Below are positions 43,801 to 52,776 of a stretch of 54,164 nucleotides of DNA, one piece after another. This DNA is from Fomitopsis serialis. Lineage: Eukaryota > Basidiomycota > Agaricomycetes > Polyporales > Fomitopsidaceae. Location of the stretch: the NCBI RefSeq assembly GCF_022376445.1, contig NW_025955228.1, positions 1 through 54,164 of the forward strand. The letters are read 5' to 3'. The translations under genes were made by a program, and so were the position numbers. Position 1 is the first letter of the stretch. The number at the start of each line of letters is the position of its first letter. The notes beneath the pieces are model-generated. The model worked only from the letters and a program-made list of their open reading frames with translations, did no database searches and was not told the origin of the DNA.

Positions 43801-44084
43801 CCGAAGGTCCTCTCGCATATGTCGAGTGGTACACTCGATTTTCGGGGGCTGCAGACGCAACACACCTCATGTACTCGGTGAGCAAACCGCCGTCAACGGC
43901 CGACGGGCTTCCACCAGGAAAGATCGTACCATTCTCGCAAATCAGACAGTCTTGCCAACTCATCCCTTCGTTTCCGGACGGCACAGTTCCAGCGGACTGG
44001 ACAACGGAAAATACATTGGATAAAGCAAGCAAGATGTACGTGAATAACTGGGCCGGACTCTACGCGTATCAAACCATCTGGTAG
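40898..44084 (+). CDS. Plavaka transposase, 998 aa, apparently intact
   Basis: Plavaka elements are eukaryotic DNA transposons, common in basidiomycetes, with an RNase H-fold transposase. Exons 40898-41572, 41633-41926, 41999-43652 and 43711-44084 total 2997 nt in frame. The N-terminus has a C2H2 finger-like motif (CPVCPKICKSPQGLLCHLRT) then an acidic linker. The core reads VDGIPDRAPWKTASLCFPDR, VIISTDKTQLTQFSGNKAAY, PVYLTLGNIPRGIRRKPSEH, HASITPDVLHQLYQGVFKHL, VPRSVMLTFRSLLDFIYLAQ, HLNIPKFHSLVHYVESIRLY and NTEMFERLHIDFAKKAWRAS. The C-terminus has FSQIRQSCQLIPSFPDG and NNWAGLYAYQTIW, as in the family. No stop or frameshift is seen. Terminal repeats were not found, so mobility is unproven. Confidence 0.88.
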
Positions 44085-44325
44085 TGGTGAGTGTCTCCTA
44101 TTTTCTACCAGCAATCCACGGTCCCTAACGTGGTCTCAAACGCACAGTACGCAATACCCGGGTTTGCGGCGCTAACGGTGACGCCGTTCGCGGTTCCGTA
44201 GGCGCTTATCGGACGACCTTCTCCCAAGCCGTCTCCAGACGCTCCCAAGTCTCACAAGCACTCCCAACTCACTGCGTCTTGCAAACGCGTACTCTCCCCC
44301 TCTCATCTGCTCGCAACACCTCGCA
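44085..44325. promoter_or_regulatory. Upstream region of the first tandem paralogue
   Basis: Short region with a CT-rich tract immediately before the ATG (ACTCTCCCCCTCTCATCTGC), typical of fungal promoters. A similar tract precedes the second paralogue (about 45480-45545). Confidence 0.45.
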
Positions 44326-45328
44326 ATGGCACCCGTCGATCCGCGAGTCAAGGCCATACTCGCGCGGCACCTTCCAGCATTCCGCGACGTCTGTGCGGTA
44401 ACGGAGCCGTGCCCCCTGCAGCAGGCGGTGAACCACATCACCGTGGTCGGACTGGACGGGCGTAACACAGGCGTCCTGTACAACTACGTACGTACTTCGC
44501 TCACTTTGAATTGTCACCGCTAATTGGGCAATCCAGTGCCCTGTTGACGAAGGAACAAACGCCTGCTTCACCACGATCAGCACGATCCAAGCCGATCCGC
44601 AACGCGTAATCGCTGGCCAACGGCACATCAGAGCCCTGAACCCGCCGGCGTTGCAAGATCGCTGGTTACTCATGGGCGGTGACCGCGAATGGAGCGACTT
44701 TTGGGTGCCGGAGTGTCTGGAGAGGAGTGAGGCAACTGCCGTGGTGGAGGCGGTTGTGTTTTACAAGGTGCGTAACCCGCTGTATCTCTATCTACTACCC
44801 CCACAAACCGTCCTATAGGACGGTGTAGATCCGCTGCTTCTTCCTCTCCTGTGTCGCGTCCATGACACGGAGATCGAAGTGCCGATCGTGCAGCCGATCA
44901 CCCAGCAGGCCCTGCCCGACCTCAACTACTGGCAGAACCCGTTGGGCGTCGCGTTCTACGACGTTTACGACGTGAGTCAGCAAAGTTTTGTGCCGCCTCA
45001 CCTTGCCCGCCATCCCGTTCGCTATCCCCTACCCCTCCGTCAATACCCCGTCTTCAAGGATGCGCGCGTCACGCTTGCGGCGCGCGCGGAAGACTACGCA
45101 CTGGGTCGCATCGCGCTGCCACCCATGTGCTCGATGAAGGCCGAGCTCTACGACGCGCCGTTCATCTTGCCGACCGGGCTTCCACAGCGTCGCTGCCGGA
45201 TCGACGCGAGGTGGCGAAGTACGGACCTCGGATTTCCCTGGGGTCGGATTCTTGAACGGCCGCAGATCGGGCAGCCCGGCTGCGCCGTGATTCTGGCGGG
45301 CACTGGCGGGCGGAACGGTATGATATAG
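44326..45328 (+). CDS. Uncharacterised three-exon gene, paralogue 1 (300 aa)
   Basis: ATG 44326 (MAPVDPRVKAILARHLPAF). Exons are 44326-44487 (54 codons), 44537-44767 (77 codons) and 44819-45328. Blocks are NHITVVGLDGRNTGVLYNY, RWLLMGGDREWSDFWVPECL, AVVEAVVFYK, LLCRVHDTEIEVPIVQPITQ, NPLGVAFYDVYD, RYPLPLRQYPVFKDARVTLA and CSMKAELYDAPFILPTGLPQ. The next gene downstream shares start, layout and exon lengths. No known domain; the alternating hydrophobic pattern suggests beta structure. The C-terminal exon is shorter than in paralogue 2, which has an extra acidic tail. Confidence 0.65.
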
Positions 45329-45546
45329 TACAGTAGACAGAGTTTTTTTTTGTTGTCTAAGACGATGTACAACTACGGCAAAGAATGTGTTCTATACAAA
45401 TGCTTGTGTCTTTCAGTGTGGCTGAGTTCGGGGACGGGCGTCACCCAGCGCTTGAGACTTAGCGCCAGCGGTCGTTTGTCTCTCAAGACTCTCAACCTCT
45501 ATCCTACTCTCAACACGCTCTACCACGTCTCTCTGCTTTCTTCGCC

Positions 45547-46741
45547 ATGTCTCGACCCGATCCTCGCGTTCTTCAACTACTCGCGCCTCGCCTACCGTCG
45601 TTCGGAGCTGCTGCTCACCACTCGCGGCAATGCGTGGTGGGACCGGAGATCGCACACGTTACGGTCGTGTGTCTGGAGAGGACGAACTTCGGGCGATTGT
45701 TCGATTATGTGCGTGGTCTGTTCTCTTGTGCGCGCGTCGACTAACTGGCCATGTTGCCACATTCAACTAGTGCGCTACGTTCGACCCGTCTACGTGCACC
45801 ACTCGCCTCAGTAACGTCCAGGGAAATCGGGCGGAGATCAAGCTTGCGCTCAAGGAAATCCTCGCGCTGAGCCCGCCCGCCAAACTAGGAGGGTGGGTCC
45901 TGCTGGGGTCGATGATCGAGACCCACCTGGGTGCTCTGATTCCCCCGTGTCTGCGTGCGCCGGGTCGGAAGGTGGTGGTGGACACCGTTATTTTTGCCAA
46001 GGTGAGTAAATGTTACGCCCATCTGGCGGCTCTGTATCTCGGGGACTTACCGCGCCCTAGGACTCGCACGACCCGGTGTCGCTCCCGCTTATCTGGGAGG
46101 AGCTGGGCAATGAGATCGAGCTGTCGTTCAACCAGCCGCTGACTGTACAGTTTTTCCGCGGGCTAAACGAATGGAAGGGCGTCGCGCAAGGGGGCCGCAC
46201 CACTTTCGACTTTTACAATGTGTACTCGAACACGTTCATCCCTACCGCTGTGAACGGCACGCAAATTCCGTTCCGCCTTCCCTTCCCCCTCCCACACATC
46301 CCCGTCTTCAAGGAGTCGTCAGTGACGGTGGCTCGCCATGCGGAACGGTACAGCTTCGGTACCCAACGCATCTACCCCTTCGACTCCATGAAGATGACCT
46401 TCATGCCGGTGGATTTCGACATCGTCTGGCCCGTGGACGTCCCGCAAGGCCGCGAGTATCTGCATGCCGAATGGCGTGTTGAGTGTTGGGGCGCCCCTGA
46501 AGGCATAGTGGCCATACGGCCTCTCATCGGCGATGACGGCTGCGAGGTGAGACGGGTCGGTGGTCCCGTTCCCGAGGAGGTGGTTGCGGGGCGAGATGTC
46601 GGAGAGATCAATGCGCCGGCGACGGAGGACGATTCCGAGGTGGAAATATGGGAGATTACTGAGGATGGTAATATTCCCATTGTTCCTGAGGTTTGGGAAG
46701 TCGTGCGGGGCACCGGTGAGGAAATACCGTACTATGTGTAG
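45547..46741 (+). CDS. Uncharacterised three-exon gene, paralogue 2 (357 aa)
   Basis: ATG 45547 (MSRPDPRVLQLLAPRLPSF). Exons are 45547-45708 (54 codons), 45771-46001 (77 codons) and 46061-46741. The first two exons have exactly the lengths found in paralogue 1, with both introns in phase 0. Matching blocks are AHVTVVCLERTNFGRLFDY, GGWVLLGSMIETHLGALIPP, VVVDTVIFAK, LIWEELGNEIELSFNQPLTV, TTFDFYNVYSNTFIPTAVNG, PFPLPHIPVFKESSVTVARH and DSMKMTFMPVDFDIVWPVDV. The acidic C-terminal extension (ATEDDSEVEIWEITEDG) is absent from paralogue 1. It arose by an old tandem duplication, given the modest identity. Function unknown. Confidence 0.65.
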
Positions 46742-47108
46742 TACATTTGACGTATGATACATGCCTTGGTTCTGTTTTGTAATTTTACTCCGAGTCCTAC
46801 ATGTAAAATTTGAATGCGATGTTGTATGGGAATTACCCTGGCAGTCATAGTGGGAAAATAATTGTGTTGTGGGGCCTTGACCCAGGATGCGCTCGAGACT
46901 TCGAATTGCACTGAACAATTGGAACTTCTCTCAAGTGATAAATTGGTCGGTCTGACGGGTTGCTACCTTACCAACGGTGCTCAGGAGCGCTTTTGCGCGT
47001 GTGATATTGGTCAAACTGCTTGCAAGTGCTCTGCGACTTCTTTTCCGTTGCAGGCGCTACTTTTGCAAAAGCTCAACCGCTTGCGGACACAAGGGGTTTT
47101 TCCTGATG
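46742..47108. other. Spacer before the right arm
   Basis: A 367-bp, relatively AT-rich stretch between the stop of paralogue 2 and the start of the inverted arm. It does not match the sequence beyond the inner edge of the left arm. No terminal repeat of the giant element is present. Confidence 0.5.
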
Positions 47109-47109
47109 T

Positions 47110-47369
47110 GCGTTGTCTACCCCGTGAGTGGTTCCCACGGTTCGATGAACCTCAGCATTGTAACATCATTCTTCAGCCATGCCGAAGTCGTGCCCGACCG
47201 GCCACACACGTATTCAATCAACCGGTATCTATTTGGGCAAATCATCCTATCGGTCACCTACGAGAGCAGCGAATGGTCCGCTGAGATGCCCAGGACCGAT
47301 GCCAGGCTGGAGAGTATTATGTTGCTGTTTGATATGGTGGAGGCAAGGGATGGGATGTTAGTGTGCTGA
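47110..47369 (+). other. Short ORF at the inner edge of the right arm
   Basis: Counterpart of 31623-31880. Upstream of the arm boundary the frame continues into unrelated sequence (open from 46977), so a chimeric ORF has formed. Not supported as a gene. Confidence 0.3.
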
Positions 47370-47559
47370 GCCTTCCGTCACAAACGTAGTCGTATTTGTT
47401 CCTGCTGTCATGCTTTCAATTGCTGTTCTTAACCGACTCCATCCCCTCCACTGGGCATGAGACATTGCAGCATGCATTCCCGGTCAATTGCATCGTGCAT
47501 GCGAACATTTGAATGGCACTGACAGTCCCTCTAAGATGAAGCATTCAGATGGCAGCCCG

Positions 47560-48180
47560 AAATTAGGTTGACCGAGCCCGGCCCGAGACTTCGGAAAGTT
47601 GCTCGGGCCGAGAGTTCGCAAACTTGCCCGGGCCGAGATATCGGTAAAGTGCGCGGCCCGAGGATTTGGAAAACTCCTCGGGCCGAGAGTATTGGAGGTA
47701 GATTGCATCATGCATGCGAACATCTGAATGGCACTGACAGTCCCTCTAAGATGGAGCATGGAGATTGCAAGCCGAAATCAGGTTGACCGAGCCCGGCCCG
47801 AGACTTCGGAAAACTGCTCGGGCCGAGAGTTCGCAAACTTGCCCGGGGCGAGATTTCGGTGCAGTGCTCGGCCCGAGACTTTGGAAAACTGCTCGGGCCG
47901 AGAGTTTTGAAAATGCTCGGGCCGAGAGTTCGGAAAGCTGCTCGGGCCGAGAGTTCGGGAAAGTGCTCGGGCCGAGAGTTGGCGACATTTCTCGGGCCGA
48001 GAGTTTGGAACACTGCTCGGACCGAGTGTTTGGTGTACTGCTGGGGCCGAGTGTGGGTACAACCGCTCGGCCCGATCGTATGGCAGCTGGCTCGGTCCGA
48101 GGTTTGTGAGATCGTGAGGGCCGAGTGGCTGGTGAAGTGCTCGGGCCGGGAGTTAACAAAGGTTGTCGGGCTCGGGGCTG
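47560..48180 (-). repeat. Minisatellite with CTCGGGCCGAG core, right arm
   Basis: Same array as 30930-31420 in the other orientation, about 120 bp (about five units) longer. Interrupted by a copy of the repeat containing GGCACTGACAGTCCCTCTAA (about 47700-47785). Confidence 0.88.
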
Positions 48181-48293
48181 GCACCATGACATCTCAAATC
48201 TCGGTAGATTACTCGGGGCATATCGCCTTTGTAAACACAATGGGAATACAATCGACGAGCTACTGACTGAGTATCCTACTACACTTGATACTA

Positions 48294-51200
48294 TCAAGCC
48301 ATGAGATTTGGCTCCAGGTACAGATCCCGCCATGCCACTTTCGCATCTTCACGCAGGCGATCGAACAGTGCCGCTTGTGCTCGGCAGTGCTGGGAAAATC
48401 CAGGGTACTCGGCATCGGTGTTATTGGTCGCTAATTCTCGCCACCGGCATGCTTCGTGGTCAAAGTATCGGCACACGGAGTCAAGCTCCCTGCGCAATAT
48501 GGCGGCTTCTTCCTCCAATCTGTCAACCTTTGAACGGGCATGGAACCACTGTACCCTGTGAACTATGCGCGATGTCAGCGAGTTATTCAATGTACCACTG
48601 CCATCTCACGTACTGATTCCCAACTCGTCATTGCTCCGTATGTCGCCACCGACGTTAACATTCCATATCCACGAGGGGGATTTGTGCCGTTGGCCGGCCT
48701 TGTTGGGCTCGGCAATTGCAGTTACTGTCTTTAGATCATCTGGGGTGAGCTGCTGATATTTAGCTTGATCCTCTGCAGACAGGCCGAGCACTTGCATCGC
48801 CGCTCGGGCCCGGCGATAGATTGCGGCTTGAAGCTGTACAGCTCGGTCGAGTTTACCCAACTTGGTGAAGGATCGGGTGCGCTTCTTGTTGCCATCTTTC
48901 CTCCCGTGCCGAATGGTTGTCTGGAACTCAAACGATTTCTTACCGATGAGAATCCGAAGCTGCTGCAAGGCATCATTTGCTTGTCCGCGCCGCAGAGTGA
49001 GCTCGTGCGCGGCCAAACGTTGCAATCCATTGGCGGTTAGAGCATTCCGCGTGAAATTCGAAGGTAGCCCGAGTTTCGTATGTTCCGCCGCCTTCACTGG
49101 GTATGGTGCGGGCGGTTTACTGGGAAAGATGGACCATGGATTGTCGGCATGTGCTGGGGGATCGTTGGGATCTTCTTCCCACTCCGCAGCCGAGTCGTCA
49201 TCCACTGCTTCCTCCTCTGCCACGCCCCAGTCATGCCTTCGGTGAATTGCAGCCGCTCGCCGGTGGAACCGCCGGATCTGACTCTCGAGAGGCTTCCTCC
49301 GTTTGGCCAGCTTTAACTCTTGAGCCCCCGTCACAATGGCCCCCATTTGCTTTATGTCTTTCTGGATTGCGAGTCTGCGGGGTGATCAGAAGTAACCCGG
49401 AAAAGGCGGTCAAGGCACTGACTGTTGCTCTTTAAGCTTAAGGCCATCGGCAATCCAGTCCGCTGTGCCAACGCGGTCCCCGCCGTCACCCTCTTCTTCT
49501 GCCAGCTTAATCTGAAGTTCGAGCCGCGAAGGCACTGTCACCAAATCAGCCCTGAGCTCGGCATGGAGAGCAGAGTGTACCAACTAATTTGTTTCTTCGC
49601 TTGATACCTGTCCATTACCTTCACATCCCGAAGCCTTCGTCGTTGTACTATCCTGAGTTCCCTTCTCCACTCTCCCAAAATCTCGGCATCGACACTGGCC
49701 TCCTTCGCGGTGAGGTCGGCCTTCATGTCGGCCAGCAGTGGCCGATTGGCTTTGATTTTTCTTCTCAGCGAAGCCACTGTCCTCCGTCAGCCCAATGTGT
49801 CATGCCACAATCAGCCAGACCATACCCATGGTGATCATCTTCTTCCAATTCCAATTGTTCATGTGCCGGTCGAGGGTTTCCTGCCGGTGGGATGTTGACA
49901 TTGAGCGGGTACTACCCGACACGGGATTGATCCCCGACCATTGGGTTTCGATGATCTCGCCGTCAGCCTCCCCGGCCCCCTCGGTGAAGGTGAGAGAGTG
50001 CCGGAGCTCGCACTCCGCCTTGTGACCGTGAATGTGAAAGAGGCCAATGCACTTGTATAGGACGAGGCCCCCGGCATTTGAAGATAAGGATTGTCGTCAA
50101 ATCGGTCATGGAGATGGACGTGGTACTGGCACATGATGTCGTATGATACATAGACGTGCCCAATACCTCTCGAGCGGTAGCCGAGAGCATTGGACAGGGA
50201 GTAGTCCATGTTCATCTGACGTTCGCCCTTCTGATAGTTCACTACCGAGTGCGGAAGGAAGCACCCGTGCCTCAAACAAGATGTTGCGCCGATCCCGGTG
50301 ACAGCGAGCTTATGCCGGTCGGCGTTGGCCTGGGAGACCGCCTTGTGGTCGTTGCAGCTTGAGTGCTGTGGATGTGTTAGCCACACGTTCGTATGCCGGC
50401 TGTATACACCCTCACCATCTTCACGTCCTTCGCTACTCTCAGGTGCTCCTCGTATGGGCCGGGATGAACCATGAACATTTTCCCCGGCATCAACGGTACG
50501 TCGTTCTCGGGCTTGCGCATTTTCATTTGCTCGGCGTGGAAGTTCCCATCCATGACATATCCTCGGGCATATAGGTACCTCCAAAACAGTTCAGCTGGCG
50601 TATACCGGTGAACAGGGTAACTACTTACTTCCTATCATCCACCTCCCAGTCCGCGGGTATGTTCACTCCGGGCTGCGGACATGCCGGGCAAAAGTGAGCA
50701 AGGTCTCCGTTGCCCGGGGCCTCTCGCCATTGCGGCCCGTATCCAAACTGTTTCTTTGCCTGGAGCAACGCCCATTCGCGGCTCACTCTAAGCAGCTCAA
50801 GGTATCGATCCTAATTCCATATCAATCATGTGCATTTGCTGGTATGCTGGACACTCACTCACCGGTACTTCATGGGGAAAAGCCGGATTGGTGGCCCGTC
50901 GAATCCGTGCGTAGTAATTCATGGCGGTAGTCTTACACTCCAGGTTGTCCAGCAGGAAACCGTCAAGTGCCCCAAAGGTGAAGCACGTACGAGCCTTGCG
51001 CTGGCTCGCCGGATACAACCCGGCATCGAGAAGCTGCGATGTATGGTCACCGGCGTCGGGACAGCCGCACCACGTCACCGGGAGGAAATGCACCCCGGTG
51101 GTGTCAACAATAGTCATCATTGCGGGCGGGGGACGCGGAGGTGAATCGGCGTGGTGAAGAGGGTCCGCTGGTACGTCGCCATCATCGTCGGCCGCGCGAT

Positions 51201-51873
51201 CGGTCGCCCGGTCCATCTCCACTTCCTCGTCATCCTCCACGACAACCGCCGGCTGGGGGCATTCTCTGCCCCGGTGGCCGAGAGTGATTGAAACTCCAAC
51301 TTGACGCAGCCATGAGGGCTCCCAGTATCCTCCGAGGTTCCACTGCTCAACCCGGTGGAATGGTGTCCGCCGGTGCTCGGCGAGACAGCAGGTTGGGCAG
51401 AAAGTTGGATAACCAATGCACGACATGCACTTCCATACGCCGCCGCCACTGTTGCAGCTCGAGCACATATAGCTCCCCTCGGCACTGAGCGCGGGAGGCT
51501 TGTAGTGGGCGTACAACGATCGGAGGTAGTTGTGCTGGAGGGGAATCCACTCTCTAAGCATCTCAGGTTGTGTCTGATTGAATTGGTGAGGATCTGTCTA
51601 CATACAACATGGGCACTTGGTATACCTGCGGGGCACTCTGTCGAACTGTGGGGAACTCGCAGAAAGTCGTGTTGGCAACATCATCGGTTGGTGGCGTCCA
51701 GCTGGACTGTCTTGTTGTCGACCGAGCGGTTCGATGGGGTGTAGCCGGCGGAGTCTGCAACCCGCTATTCTGCACCTCGACAAGCCGTGACCTCATTCCC
51801 CTTGCAGTCCTTCTTTCGTCAGTGTGAGTTCTACCACTGCAGGAGAGGTTGCCGTTGGCCGCAGTCGACCCAT
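48294..51873 (-). pseudogene. KDZ transposase with CxC2 cluster, right copy (two frameshifts)
   Basis: Inverted copy of the transposase at 27239-30820, same exon structure. The ATG at 51873 matches the left copy. Two single-base losses are visible. One lies in an A run at about 51813 (ACGAAAGAAGG; left copy ACGAAAAGAAGG), ending that frame after about 25 residues. The other is at about 50070 in the catalytic region (CCGGGGGCCTCG; left copy CCGGGGGGCGTCG). A nearby G-to-A change makes a new in-frame ATG at 51796 that would bypass the first lesion. Here the C-terminal frame damaged in the left copy is intact (AIAEPNKAGQRHKSPSWIW). The stop follows NLMA at 48294. Confidence 0.9.
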
Positions 51874-52776
51874 GGTGTTACCAGAGCAATCAACAGCTCA
51901 GCAGTTTGACGACGGCAGAGTTCAGCTCTGTATTGCCATTGCTGACGTCAAAACTCCTGCAACCATTGCGATTGCAACTAGTGCAGCAGTATGCAGCGGG
52001 CCGGCCGCACGTGTTCCGGGTATGGTGCGGCCGGGGCCGGGATCACCGACGTGGAGTCGCTAATTGTTGCAGTTCGTCGTAAATCAGACAGCATTTAGGA
52101 TTCCATGATGGTTCTCATGAGAATGGGGCGCGTAATGGCCCGGCCGGACATTAGTCAGTTGCGTATATAATGATGCGGCCGGCAAGATGTCGATCACAAC
52201 GGTCCGGCCCGCCTGCCGGGTCACGTGTCCGGTGCGCTGCGTTTCATCCAGTTAGACGAGGTGCCAGAAGCATTTCCTGGATGCTATGTTGGAGCCAGAT
52301 CGGTTTCAGCCTGCCCTGGCTTCCCGGTCGGGACGGCCGGTGATGGGCCTTGTCTTAACCTGGTAACCGGAGTCAGTGACCGGACCCGGCGGCGAGCGGG
52401 ATCTGCGATGCGGCGAGTACCATGGAACTGGAGAGCTAACAAGTCACACCTTGGTGACTCGCTGGAATCCAATGTGGGTTCGTCCGTGATGCTCCGGCCG
52501 GCACGCACCCATTCTGCGCGGCCGGGGAGCCAAGACAACAGAATTGTGGTGATTAGGAAATAATGAAATCAATGCAATGTTATGACTGAAGGTAGTATTT
52601 TGGTGAACCCGAGTACAGCTGGTTATGTAAGCTCAGAGTCCAAGGGTTGTGGCGAACAAGGTGGGGGGTGTCACCGAATCGGTCACCCCGAGGCTACCAA
52701 ACTCTTGCCGTCAACATCTTCGTCAAGAAATCACAGCTTGCTTACGCTGCACCCTGACCTCGTCACCGCACTCGCA
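51874..52776. promoter_or_regulatory. Divergent promoter, right arm
   Basis: Counterpart of 26337-27238. The AACGGTCCGGCC site is conserved at 52198-52209, and other CCGGCCGG-type sites remain (about 52005, 52140, 52175 and 52495). Confidence 0.45.

Noticed and set aside
40640..44325. Possible Plavaka terminal inverted repeats (TTAGCGGG- and TTAGCGCC-type matches)
   Set aside because: The matches are only 6-8 bases with no flanking duplication; indistinguishable from chance.
49859..50584. A 241-codon minus-strand ORF inside the right transposase copy
   Set aside because: It is partly the wrong frame upstream of the splice site and partly the frame created by the 50070 deletion; it is explained by the transposase pseudogene.
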